This document shows, one piece after another, positions 9,450 through 18,538 of a stretch of 64,000 bases of DNA (the first letter of the stretch is position 1; each line of letters starts with the position of its first letter). A program made the position numbers and the translations under genes. This DNA comes from Entomomonas asaccharolytica (lineage in GTDB: Bacteria > Pseudomonadota > Gammaproteobacteria > Pseudomonadales > Pseudomonadaceae). Location of the stretch: contig NZ_CP067393.1 of assembly GCF_016653615.1 (NCBI RefSeq), forward strand, positions 1,131,673 through 1,195,672, read 5' to 3'. The notes under the pieces are model-generated. The model saw nothing but the letters and a program-made list of their open reading frames with translations. It was not told the DNA's origin and did no database searches.

Positions 9450-10567
9450 ATGCCTACTCCTTGAGGTTTACGAAATTTGATTTTAATCGTATCCCAATAT
9501 AATAGAATTAGAGCAATGCTTAGGAAGATAAAATGAATAACCCAGAAAAACCAGATTGATAACTTGCCCTTATCCATTTGCCCTCTTGCTGCAATGAGTA
9601 AGCCTAGGTATAGCATATAAAGGAAAATAGCGGGAATGAGTTTAAAAAACCTGCCCTGCCGAGGATTCACTTTTGCTAAAGGTACGGCGAGCATAGCAAT
9701 AATTATCACCAATATAGGCATTGAAAACCGCCAATTTAATTCAACACGATCTTCTAATTTATCGCTTTTAATTAATTCAGTAGTTGTTAAAGCATTTGAT
9801 TTTAGATCAACATTAATTTCAGGTTTCGGTAGTAAGATGCCATATATTTTATATTCTGTAACGCGGTAATCTGCTTGCCCAGGATTACCATCATAGCGAT
9901 AACCATCTTTTAAAATAAGATAACGGGAATTATCTGGTTGTATTTCAATTTGTCCTGTTTTTGCAGATAGTACATTAATAGTAGTGTGATCATTAGAATC
10001 TTTTTTTGTGTCCATTTGAGAAATAAAAATATTATTTAAGTGTTTTTTATCATTAGACATCGATTCAGTATAGGTCACACGATAAGTTTTTGTATTACCA
10101 TCTGACTTTTCAAAAGATTGGAAATGACCAGGAATTAAGGTACTAAACTCTGTCATTGAATCTTGAGTTTTAACAAGCTCTCTAAATTTGTTCATACCTG
10201 CTGGGCCTAAGCTGAAGCACAGCCAAATAACAATCAGAGTAATAATAGCGGTAGGTAACAGGGTATAAGCAAATATTTTACGAATACTAATACCTGAGCT
10301 AGTGAGAATTACCATTTCACTATCAAGATACATACGTCCATAGGCTAATAAAATACCTAAGAAAAGACCTAATGGTAAAATTAGGTATAGAAAATCAGGT
10401 AATCTGTACCACATGATCCAAAGTAGAATACTAGGGTCTATACCACCTTGAGCCGCATCTTTTAAATAGTTTGTAAAGCGACCACTCATAATAATGATGA
10501 GTAACACAGAGCTAATGGCAGATAAGGTCACTAGGATTTCACGAGTAAGATAACGTAAAACAATCAA
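9446..10567 (-). CDS. lptF: LPS export permease LptF
   Basis: Partner permease of LptG in the LPS export ABC transporter. Six membrane helices surround a periplasmic jellyroll (about residues 125-260). The reading frame extends to a TTG at 10582, but the family normally begins M-I-x-x-R-Y-L. A TTG at 10565-10567 gives exactly this, with GGAG nine bases upstream, so I use the shorter start. Both candidate starts are TTG, suggesting weak initiation. The likely promoter lies in the 237 bp to the next gene. A coupling-helix sequence TSSGISIRKIF is present. Confidence 0.92.
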   Translation of the reverse strand: MIVLRYLTREILVTLSAISSVLLIIIMSGRFTNYLKDAAQGGIDPSILLWIMWYRLPDFLYLILPLGLFLGILLAYGRMYLDSEMVILTSSGISIRKIFAYTLLPTAIITLIVIWLCFSLGPAGMNKFRELVKTQDSMTEFSTLIPGHFQSFEKSDGNTKTYRVTYTESMSNDKKHLNNIFISQMDTKKDSNDHTTINVLSAKTGQIEIQPDNSRYLILKDGYRYDGNPGQADYRVTEYKIYGILLPKPEINVDLKSNALTTTELIKSDKLEDRVELNWRFSMPILVIIIAMLAVPLAKVNPRQGRFFKLIPAIFLYMLYLGLLIAARGQMDKGKLSIWFFWVIHFIFLSIALILLYWDTIKIKFRKPQGVGI

Positions 10568-10804
10568 GCTAAATGACTCCAATAAGTCAAATGATATTTA
10601 GGTTAGAAAATACTAATCTCTCATTATCCTAAAAAAACATTGGTTTGTCTTGATAAATTTTAAACAGAACAGCAAGAATAAAAGAAAAATGATTATTAAT
10701 TATTATGTGAATTAACATTGTTTATCTATAAGTGATGTAACTAGTTAATTTAATAGTATTTAAGTTACTATATATTAACAAAGTTGTATAAAGCGATAAA
10801 GCTA

Positions 10805-12733
10805 TCAAGCCTTATCACCTCTTAGTTGTTGTACTTTTTCTTGTAGTAACTGTCGGGTTACATGTTCTGCTGGAATAGCTTTATCAGCTATGATAGTGAT
10901 AGGTGCTCCGAAACTTCTTAATATTTTTCGTTTGGGATTACGGCTAAATGATGTTTCCCAAAGTCCTTGAATAGCCAAAGGAACGACGGGGACAGGTGTT
11001 TCTTTAATAATCTTTTCAATACCTGCCTTGAACTCAGCAATTTCGCCGTCAGTTGTGAGTTTTCCTTCAGGGAAAATACAAACTAGTTGTCCTTTTTGTA
11101 ACGCTTTGGCTATTTCAATAAAAGCTTTTTCAAAAACTTGTTTATCTTCTCGATAGCCTGCTATTGGGATAGCATTGGCCTTACGAAAAGCAAATTTAAC
11201 AATAGGCATATTGAAAATTTTATAATGCATTACAAAGCAAATAGGCCGCTTAATAGCTCCACCAATCAATAGTGCATCTACATAAGAAATATGATTAGAA
11301 ACAATAACACAGCTACCTAGTTCAGGGATATTATCTAATCCTTTATGAGATACCTTATAAACAGAGTGGGAAGTTAGCCACATCATAAAACGTAATGTAA
11401 ATTCAGGAACGATATTAAAAATATATGCATTAACAGCAATATTCATTAAGCCTACGACTAAAAAAAGTTGAGGTATGCTTAACCCTGCAATGCTAAGTAG
11501 TACGATGGCAACTATAGAGGCAAGCACCATAAATAAAGCATTTAATATATTATTGGATGCAATAACTCTGGCACGTTCTTCATTAGCAGAACGAGATTGT
11601 ATGATGGCATAAAGAGGTACAATATAAAAACCACCAAATAAACCAATACCAAAAATATCTACTAAAATAAACCAAGTTTGTGGTTGTGCAAGCAGTGTAG
11701 ACCAAGTATTGCTAATACCTCCAACCATTGGAAAGGTATAGGAGTGCCACCAAAGTAAAATACTAAAAACAGTCAGACCAATTGAGCCAAAGGGCACTAA
11801 ACCAATTTCTATTTTATGACCTGAAAGTTTTTCACAAAGAATTGAGCCTAAAGCAATTGAAACGGAAAACACGATGAGAATAAGGGTGTAAGCGCTAGGA
11901 TCACCATTCAGTATTTTTTCGGCATAGTTTGGCATTTGGGTAATGTAGATAGTCCCTAAAAACCAGAACCATGAGTTACCTAAAATAGAGCGAGAAACAG
12001 CAGGCGTTTGATTAAAACCCAGTTGCATGGTTTTCCATGTTTGAGAGAATACATTGAAACTGACTTTAAGATCAGGCATCGCAGCAGGGCTATGGAGGAT
12101 TTTTCTACTAGCAAGATAGCCTAAGATAGCAACCACTAGCACACAAAAACTAATATAGTAGGCATAAGGGCCATCACCTGTCATCAAAACGCCTGCTAAT
12201 AGAGTACCTGTTAAAATAGCTAAAAAAGTACCCATTTCAACTAATGCATTGCCACCAATAAGTTCAGAATCATTTAAATGTTGCGGCAAAATAGAGTATT
12301 TAACAGGGCCAAATAATGCAGATTGAACACCCATAGCAAATAAAACAATAAGCATCAGCACAAAACTGCTTAGAAAAAGCCCTACAGCGCCTATTACCAT
12401 GGTTATTATTTCAGCTATTTTTATTCTTCTAATCAGCAGTGATTTCTCATATTTTTCACCCAATTGTCCACCTAAGGCTGAAAATAAGAAAAAGGGCAGA
12501 ATAAATACAATGGCACAAATATTAACTAATAAATCTTTATCTATTGAGCCACCATTAAATAAGCCAGTAATAACTTGTTGATCTAAAAAATTACTAAAGG
12601 TTAATTTGTAAATAATGGCAAGTACTAGTGCTTGTTTAAATACATTATCATTAAAAGCACCAGCCAATTGACTAATAAAAAAGGGAAGATAACGACGTTC
12701 CTTTAACAACGTAAACTGCGAATGTTCAGACAT
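10805..12733 (-). CDS. MFS (LplT-like) transporter fused to 1-acylglycerophosphate acyltransferase (PlsC-like)
   Basis: A 642-residue two-part lipid-remodelling protein. Residues about 1-440 form a 12-helix MFS carrier resembling lysophospholipid flippase LplT, beginning with a QLAGAFNDNVFKQ motif. The C-terminal 200 residues are a PlsC-type acyltransferase with NHISYVD (HX4D, near 478) and the glycerophosphate-binding FPEG near 554. The acyl-ACP synthetase part found in Aas is absent. Such fusions are known in pseudomonads. The expected job is to flip lysophospholipids inward and reacylate them. It is monocistronic, with no obvious terminator. Confidence 0.9.
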   Translation of the reverse strand: MSEHSQFTLLKERRYLPFFISQLAGAFNDNVFKQALVLAIIYKLTFSNFLDQQVITGLFNGGSIDKDLLVNICAIVFILPFFLFSALGGQLGEKYEKSLLIRRIKIAEIITMVIGAVGLFLSSFVLMLIVLFAMGVQSALFGPVKYSILPQHLNDSELIGGNALVEMGTFLAILTGTLLAGVLMTGDGPYAYYISFCVLVVAILGYLASRKILHSPAAMPDLKVSFNVFSQTWKTMQLGFNQTPAVSRSILGNSWFWFLGTIYITQMPNYAEKILNGDPSAYTLILIVFSVSIALGSILCEKLSGHKIEIGLVPFGSIGLTVFSILLWWHSYTFPMVGGISNTWSTLLAQPQTWFILVDIFGIGLFGGFYIVPLYAIIQSRSANEERARVIASNNILNALFMVLASIVAIVLLSIAGLSIPQLFLVVGLMNIAVNAYIFNIVPEFTLRFMMWLTSHSVYKVSHKGLDNIPELGSCVIVSNHISYVDALLIGGAIKRPICFVMHYKIFNMPIVKFAFRKANAIPIAGYREDKQVFEKAFIEIAKALQKGQLVCIFPEGKLTTDGEIAEFKAGIEKIIKETPVPVVPLAIQGLWETSFSRNPKRKILRSFGAPITIIADKAIPAEHVTRQLLQEKVQQLRGDKA

Positions 12734-13073
12734 TAAGAATTCCTATCAAATATTGTTCTTCACCTAATTATTGTTACTGAAAAATAATCCTCTGTAAATT
12801 AAAACGATAGTTTTAATTATGAGAAGATTTATATACAAACAGTTATGTTTATATGTTTAAAAAGCAGATTATAATTTAATTAATATAATCTAGCTAAGAA
12901 AGTTATTATTTAAGGATGTTAGCTAAATTTACTTGGTCATATTATAACAGTATTATTTCGTTGATTATTAGTTTGATTGTGTTAAGGGCTTTAAAAAAAG
13001 TATTGAGTTTCAGTATTGTTTTTTTGGTTAAAAGGGTTGTTCGTGGTTATTTTGTTTGAACGCTATCATAAAC
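12734..13073. other. Intergenic stretch upstream of the acyltransferase fusion
   Basis: 340 AT-rich bases. The part near 12734 should hold the promoter of the minus-strand fusion gene. I see no RNA gene or strong terminator. On the plus strand a 47-codon frame (12916-13059) would encode a hydrophobic, basic peptide, but its only Shine-Dalgarno-like AAGG directly abuts the ATG, so it is not annotated as a gene. Confidence 0.6.
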
Positions 13074-14255
13074 CTATTTCTGCTGTATTGGTGAATCTGT
13101 AATATCATCTTTTGTGCTGGAATCATTTTCATAGGATTTTCTGTTAATTATTTTGCCATCTTCATAAGTGATTTCTTGTCGTAATTTTCCATCTTTACCC
13201 CAAATACTCCATACACCTGAAGTTAAGTCGTCTTTAAATACACCCTCAGCATATTTTTGACCATTATCAAACCAGAATGTCCAGACACCATTTTGCTTGT
13301 TAGCGATATAATGGCCTTTACTTTCAGGTTGTCCATTCTCATACCAACTTTGCGAGAGACCGTCTAAATGGCCACCTTGGTAGTTAGCTTCAATTGCTTT
13401 TTGGCCATTTTCATGCCAGTAATGCCAAATCCCCGTTTCTTGGTTATTATCATAATTTCCTTCAGATTCTAATTGACCATTCTTGTACCAAGTCTTAGAG
13501 GGACCCACAAGTAGGTCATTTTTATAAGTTTCTGAAATAGCTTGTTGACCATTCTCATACCAGTATTGCCAAGTGGCTTGTTTTTGACCATTGGTAAATT
13601 GGCCTGTGATTTCAGTCTGGCCGTTTTTATACCATTTTTTGAAATCACCAACGGCTTTGCCATTTTCATAGTTTTCTATTACTGATAATTGACCGTTTTC
13701 GTACCAATATTGCCAGACACCATCTTTTTTACCTTTTATAAAACTGCCCGTTGCGTGTTTTTGTTGGTTTTTATACCACACACTGGTTTTACCATCTAAT
13801 AATCCATCAGAAAAATAACCAGTGGCTTGAAGCTCACCATTCTCATACCAAAAATTGTAAATACCGTTTTCTTTGCCATTGTTATAGTTTTTTTCAGAAG
13901 ATTTTTTACCATTGGCATACCAGAGTACTAAAGGACCATCAATGCTTTTCATACCGATAGTGGTTAGTTCGTTACTATCAATTATGGTAATTGGATAACT
14001 CTGTTTTTTGTTAGTGTTGGCAAAAAAGTCTTGTATAACAAAATGGCCTTCAGGTGTTTTTTTAATAAATTTGCGATAGAAACCATTTTTTACTTTTTTA
14101 TCAGTAGCTTGCCATATTTCATTGTAGTACTGAATAATGGAGTTTTCTTTATATTGAGTAGGGTCTGTGATTGTAATTGCAGTTTCTTCTGCAATAACAA
14201 GTGCTAAAGGATTTAATAAAGTTAAGGTTAATATAGGTATTAGCCAATAGCGCAT
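13074..14255 (-). CDS. Secreted MORN-repeat (YwqK family) protein, 11 repeats
   Basis: After a signal peptide (MRYWLIPILTLTLL..., probably cut after VIA) comes a unique domain of about 100 residues and then 11 MORN_2-type repeats centred on WYxNGQ. The repeats are exactly 24 residues long, and several alternate between a GxWxYWYENGQ and a G...WYKNGQ form, giving a 48-residue higher-order repeat. The reading frame extends to a TTG at 14273, but ATG 14255 starts at the signal peptide and is preferred. It is a paralogue of the next upstream gene. Databases often label this family as the antitoxin YwqK; the signal peptide argues against a cytoplasmic antitoxin here. The function is unknown. Confidence 0.75.
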   Translation of the reverse strand: MRYWLIPILTLTLLNPLALVIAEETAITITDPTQYKENSIIQYYNEIWQATDKKVKNGFYRKFIKKTPEGHFVIQDFFANTNKKQSYPITIIDSNELTTIGMKSIDGPLVLWYANGKKSSEKNYNNGKENGIYNFWYENGELQATGYFSDGLLDGKTSVWYKNQQKHATGSFIKGKKDGVWQYWYENGQLSVIENYENGKAVGDFKKWYKNGQTEITGQFTNGQKQATWQYWYENGQQAISETYKNDLLVGPSKTWYKNGQLESEGNYDNNQETGIWHYWHENGQKAIEANYQGGHLDGLSQSWYENGQPESKGHYIANKQNGVWTFWFDNGQKYAEGVFKDDLTSGVWSIWGKDGKLRQEITYEDGKIINRKSYENDSSTKDDITDSPIQQK

Positions 14256-14341
14256 GATATTATCTACCCCCAAAATTTGTTTATAACCTTAACATATCTG
14301 TGTTTCGATAGGTAATTAGAAAGAAGTCATAAAATAGAGAT

Positions 14342-15346
14342 TTATTGTATCTTTTGCTTAAACATAGTGGTGTTTTTTACTTGCCCATTCTCATAGAGAA
14401 TTTCTTGGGTTTTGTTGCCCGTTTTATCCCAATGGCTGAATAGCCCTGATAGTTTGTTATCTTTATAAAAAGACTGCATACTTTGTATGCCATTATCATA
14501 CCAGTAAGTCCATTTACCTTGTTTTTTGCCTTCTATATATTGCCCTTGTTGACGTATGTTGCCATTATTATGCCAAGCTATGTAATCACCATTTAATACG
14601 CCTGCTTTATAATTTTCTTCTGATAATTTATTGCCTAATTTTGACCAGTAGATAAATTTGCCTTCTTTTTGTCCATCTAGGTAATTTTCTTCTGCTTGAA
14701 TTTTACCATCTGGATACCAAATATAAACTGTACCTTGTGTTTTACCAGATATTTTAGTTTCTTGATGATGTTTCTGCCCATTATCATACCAACTACGCCA
14801 AATACCATCAGGTATCCCTTTCTGATAAGCTCCTTCAAATTGTTTGTTGCCATTTTCATACCATAAAATAGAGATACCTTCTATTTTGCCATCAATGTAA
14901 TAAACTTCTTGCTGTTTCTGACCATTCTCGTACCAAACGGTAGCTTTTCCTTGTGCTTTTCCATTTATTAAGGTGCCTGTACTGTATATTTGACCATTGA
15001 TATACCAGCGCTTGAAACGGCCATTGATGTTGTTAGGGAAGCCATTAAGTATAGTTGTATCGTCTTTGATAAGATATGGGTTGGTATATTTACTGTCAGT
15101 AGCTGTGTAAAAATCTTGTACAGCAATTTGTCCATCAACTAATGTTGCTAGGTATTTCCGATAGAAACCATTATGTATTTTATGGGGTGAAAAGTTACGA
15201 TTACGGTCATAATAACTAATAATAGAGTTTGTTTGATATTGTTTATTTGCATGTGTTCGATTCGATTCTGCTAAAACATTAGTAGCCATGTTTGAAAATA
15301 GTATAATTAGCAGTAAAGTTAATTTATGCATCGTAATATTAATCAT
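14342..15346 (-). CDS. Secreted MORN-repeat (YwqK family) protein, 9 repeats
   Basis: Paralogue of the protein encoded at 13074-14255. It shares the signal peptide, an N-terminal domain with matching SIIxYY and NGFYRK motifs, and then nine WYxNG-type repeats (last ones degenerate: WSKLGN, WDKTGN). Signal cleavage is likely after NVLA. The ATG at 15346 lies 12 bases after the stop of the preceding small gene, with GGG just upstream; a second ATG at 15331 would also leave a good signal peptide. The three genes 15664-13074 look like one operon. Possible roles are surface or periplasmic protein binding. No catalytic motif is seen. Confidence 0.75.
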   Translation of the reverse strand: MINITMHKLTLLLIILFSNMATNVLAESNRTHANKQYQTNSIISYYDRNRNFSPHKIHNGFYRKYLATLVDGQIAVQDFYTATDSKYTNPYLIKDDTTILNGFPNNINGRFKRWYINGQIYSTGTLINGKAQGKATVWYENGQKQQEVYYIDGKIEGISILWYENGNKQFEGAYQKGIPDGIWRSWYDNGQKHHQETKISGKTQGTVYIWYPDGKIQAEENYLDGQKEGKFIYWSKLGNKLSEENYKAGVLNGDYIAWHNNGNIRQQGQYIEGKKQGKWTYWYDNGIQSMQSFYKDNKLSGLFSHWDKTGNKTQEILYENGQVKNTTMFKQKIQ

Positions 15347-15358
15347 ATACCCAATAAA

Positions 15359-15664
15359 TTATTCAATAGCACAGTTTATAGTTGTTCCATAAACCTTATC
15401 TGAAAAGTTGAAAATATCTTTTTCTGTAACTTGTTGCTTTATTGATTCGTCTTTATTAATGGCAGCAATAAAAATTTTCCAATCTTTTTCAGTAAATGTG
15501 TTCACCATATTATTGGTAATACATTCACAATCCTGTGAATTATCTAGTTGGCAATGTTTAAGAGCATAGGCTTTCATCTGTCCTTTATTGTTAACTTTTA
15601 GGTCATCAGCCAATACATTAACTGCACAAAAATACAGCAATACTAGATAAAAATGGATTTTCAT
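15359..15664 (-). CDS. Small secreted cysteine-containing protein
   Basis: A 101-residue protein with a clear signal peptide (MKIHFYLVLLYFCAVNVLA) and a mature part of about 80 residues holding four cysteines (a CQLDNSQDCEC cluster and one near the C-terminus), consistent with periplasmic disulfides. I do not recognise the family. It is the first gene of a probable operon with two secreted YwqK/MORN proteins, so it may be their partner. AT content is like its neighbours. Confidence 0.65.
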   Translation of the reverse strand: MKIHFYLVLLYFCAVNVLADDLKVNNKGQMKAYALKHCQLDNSQDCECITNNMVNTFTEKDWKIFIAAINKDESIKQQVTEKDIFNFSDKVYGTTINCAIE

Positions 15665-15771
15665 GGAAAATTCCTGCCATACAAACTGAATTTAAATTAT
15701 TTTGTTATCGAATAATAGCCAACATTATATAGTTGGCTTAGTACACAATAAAATAGATACAGATTAAATAA

Positions 15772-16764
15772 TTAATTATTCACTGTTGCTACATATTTAA
15801 TACCATTATTTTGTTGTTTAAGCAGGTTAAGTGCTTTAGGTAGGTTTGCAAAACTTATCACTTCTATTGGTGGTAATGTTAATTCTTTTCTCGCTATTTT
15901 TAATAATAGTTGTTCACCTGCTGCGACTAGTTTGCTCCATTGTTTATCTGTACCATACACATGGATTGAAGCCAGTGCTATTTCATGCAGTGAAATGCTT
16001 GTGGTAAAAGGTGGGAGTGGTGCTTGTTCGATACGGTCTTGTATACAAACCAGATGTCCATAATAGCCTAATAGATCAGCCAATGATTTTGCACTATTAC
16101 CATTAACAGTATCATAAATACTAAAGATATTTTGTGAGCCTAGCTGCGCGCGTAATTTACTTTGCCAATTGGTGTCTCGATAATCAAATGCACTAATTAC
16201 CCCTTTGTTGATAAATTTCTTGTGATGAGCAGGGCTAGCGGTGATATACACTTTTGCCCCAGTATCAATCAGCAGTTGCGTTAAAATACTGCCAACCGCA
16301 CCGCCAGCACCGTTTACTAAAACATTTTCAGCCTGCGGATTAGGTGTTTTATGTGATGCTTGCCATGCTGTTAAAGCAGGACAGGGAAAAGCAGCAGCTG
16401 TTACATTGCTGATTTGATCTGGCACAGCAATCAAGGCTTTAGCACTGACTATAGTGTGGCGGCTAAAACTACCATTAAAGCGTAAATCTGTATGGTAAGT
16501 GTAACGTGTTCCTAATTGTATATGTTGAGCATTGCTACCCACTGCAACAACAACTCCCATACCATCCACACCGGGGATTTGGTTTTTTTGCCAAGAGTCA
16601 CTTAAGCCAGCCATCAATTTCCAGTCTACAGGATTGATACCAATGGCATGATTTTCAATTAATACTTGATCCTCTTTTAAGGAGGGAATAGCCATATTTT
16701 GTAAAATAAGATCATCAGGATTGGCACTTAGCTGCCAATGCCAAGCTTCTGTTTCTGTAATCAT
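15772..16764 (-). CDS. Zinc-free quinone oxidoreductase / MDR-type alcohol dehydrogenase
   Basis: A 330-residue medium-chain reductase. The N-terminal GroES-like part has INPVDWK and a GVDGMGVVVAVG motif; the Rossmann domain has LVNGAGGAVGSILTQL near residue 150 for NAD(P)H. The cysteines and histidines of zinc-type alcohol dehydrogenases are missing, which fits NADPH:quinone reductase/enone reductase members. Substrate cannot be assigned. It stands alone, with 185 bp to the divergent small membrane gene. Confidence 0.85.
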   Translation of the reverse strand: MITETEAWHWQLSANPDDLILQNMAIPSLKEDQVLIENHAIGINPVDWKLMAGLSDSWQKNQIPGVDGMGVVVAVGSNAQHIQLGTRYTYHTDLRFNGSFSRHTIVSAKALIAVPDQISNVTAAAFPCPALTAWQASHKTPNPQAENVLVNGAGGAVGSILTQLLIDTGAKVYITASPAHHKKFINKGVISAFDYRDTNWQSKLRAQLGSQNIFSIYDTVNGNSAKSLADLLGYYGHLVCIQDRIEQAPLPPFTTSISLHEIALASIHVYGTDKQWSKLVAAGEQLLLKIARKELTLPPIEVISFANLPKALNLLKQQNNGIKYVATVNN

Positions 16765-16949
16765 GTAACTTCCTAATTTTAAATAAAAGGTTGCTGTTTT
16801 AAGTTGTTTGATTTGATGGGTAATAATAGTGATATATCGCGATTAAATGGTTAGTAAATTGTAACGAAGTAAGTTAACTACTATTTTCACTGGTTAATTT
16901 ATGTTAAAAATAAATAAAAGAGTAACCTATTAGTAGAAGTTAGGAAAAT

Positions 16950-17312
16950 ATGACAGCTTATAGTAAATCATCGCCATCTATTTGGCAGAAAATTCGAAAT
17001 TTATTCAATAGAGGCTATGAGAAAGTCGCCGCACAAGAGCTACAAATTGCAAGTGCTATGGGTAGTAAGTTATCAGGCATCGGTTATACGCTTACACGCC
17101 TTGTGTTCTTTGTAATCAAATTAGCAGCGATAGTGGTTTTATTTTGGTTAGCCCTGTGGTTATTTATTTTTATGATGGCATGGATAGCCTTTAAATTTAT
17201 TACATTTAATAGAACAGTTAAGCAGTACCATAAAACTAATGAGTTCTCTGCTGATGATAGTGGTAATAAACGTTCTAATACCTATGATAATAATGGTAAT
17301 TTACTGGATTGA
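16950..17312 (+). CDS. Small membrane protein, possibly DUF3742-like
   Basis: 120 residues: a basic amphipathic N-terminus (WQKIRNLFNRGYEKVA), a hydrophobic stretch at about 50-87 that could be one or two membrane helices, and a polar tail. The layout resembles DUF3742 proteins of integrative elements, but no other element gene is nearby and I am not sure of the match. AGGA lies four bases before the ATG. The function is unknown. Confidence 0.6.
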   Translation: MTAYSKSSPSIWQKIRNLFNRGYEKVAAQELQIASAMGSKLSGIGYTLTRLVFFVIKLAAIVVLFWLALWLFIFMMAWIAFKFITFNRTVKQYHKTNEFSADDSGNKRSNTYDNNGNLLD

Positions 17313-17473
17313 TGGTTTTATCCTTTTCTAAAATAAGTTTGGTTTGGTGGTTATTTATAAAATGTAATTATTTACTCAGTTAATTAAAAAATAAGAGTAA
17401 CTAGTGTGAAGATATTTATAGTGTTATTAATAATTATAGTAAACTGATAATTATTTTTTGATAGATTTTATAG

Positions 17474-18478
17474 ATGACAGCAACACAAACCTCTGAGTTA
17501 CCTCCTAATTATCGTTTTTCTGTAGCCCCCATGTTGGATTGGACAGACCGTCATTTTCGCTACTTTATGCGAGGCTTAACAAAACATGCACTACTTTATA
17601 CAGAAATGATTACTACTGGTGCATTGCTGTATGGCGATGCTGCGAGGTATTTAGCTTATAACCAAGTAGAACATCCCTTGGCTTTACAGCTAGGTGGAAG
17701 TGTTGCTAGTGAGTTAGCTATATGTGCCAAAATGGCTGAACAATGGGGCTATGATGAGGTTAATCTTAATGTAGGCTGCCCTAGTGATCGAGTACAAAAT
17801 AATCTGATTGGCGCTTGCTTAATGGCCCATCCCAAATTAGTGGCTGATTGTTTTAAAGCCATGCAAGATGCTGTAGATATCCCTGTTACTATTAAACATC
17901 GTATAGGTATTGATGGTCGAGAAAGTTATAGTGAGTTGCTAGATTTTGTTGGGCAAAGTGTGGAAGCAGGTTGTCAGCGATTTATTGTACATGCTCGTAT
18001 TGCAATTTTAAAAGGGTTGTCACCAAAACAAAATCGAGATATTCCACCTTTGCGTTATGAAATAGCCGCCCAGCTTAAAAAGGATTTTCCTGATACGATT
18101 TTTATCTTAAATGGTGGCATTAATACCATGCAGGAAGTAAACAAGCATTTGCAGAGCTTGGATGGTGTAATGGTGGGGCGTGCGGCTTATCATAATTGTT
18201 ATGAGTGGGCGCAGGTAGATCAACAGTTATTTGCTAGCAATGAGCCAATTATTTCTCGTGCTGATGCTTTTTTAAGGATGTTGCCCTATATTGAACAACA
18301 TGTGGCACAGGGTGGCGTGGTGCAACATATTAGTCGCCATTTATTGGGACTTGCGCAAGGTTTTGCTGGCTCAAGGCGCATACGTCAGTTGTTATCGGTG
18401 GATATACATAAAGAACAACCTGCTAAAGTGTTTGAACAAGTTATCGGTTATTTACAGTCATCTGCGCTAAATGGTTGA
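17474..18478 (+). CDS. dusA: tRNA-dihydrouridine(20/20a) synthase
   Basis: FMN-dependent reduction of uridine 20/20a in tRNA D-loops. The N-terminus SVAPMLDWTDRHFRYFMR is the family signature, with LNVGCPSDRVQ carrying the catalytic cysteine (near residue 99), IKHRIGID and HAR for phosphate and substrate binding, and GVMVGRAAYHN for FMN. The 334-residue length and the Asp-Trp-Thr-Asp N-terminus fit DusA rather than DusB or DusC. It lies on the same strand as prfC, 60 bp apart. Confidence 0.94.
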   Translation: MTATQTSELPPNYRFSVAPMLDWTDRHFRYFMRGLTKHALLYTEMITTGALLYGDAARYLAYNQVEHPLALQLGGSVASELAICAKMAEQWGYDEVNLNVGCPSDRVQNNLIGACLMAHPKLVADCFKAMQDAVDIPVTIKHRIGIDGRESYSELLDFVGQSVEAGCQRFIVHARIAILKGLSPKQNRDIPPLRYEIAAQLKKDFPDTIFILNGGINTMQEVNKHLQSLDGVMVGRAAYHNCYEWAQVDQQLFASNEPIISRADAFLRMLPYIEQHVAQGGVVQHISRHLLGLAQGFAGSRRIRQLLSVDIHKEQPAKVFEQVIGYLQSSALNG

Positions 18479-18538
18479 GTATTGAACTAAGATAAGCGAA
18501 AATAGCGCACCTTTTTATAAGCTCAAAGAATTATATCT

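Noticed and set aside
13074-15346. YwqK genes as a toxin-antitoxin system
   Set aside because: Both proteins have signal peptides and no toxin gene is adjacent; the antitoxin label is only a family name.
16950-17312. Remnant of an integrative element (DUF3742-like protein)
   Set aside because: No integrase, att-like repeat or other element gene nearby; the resemblance is only in layout.
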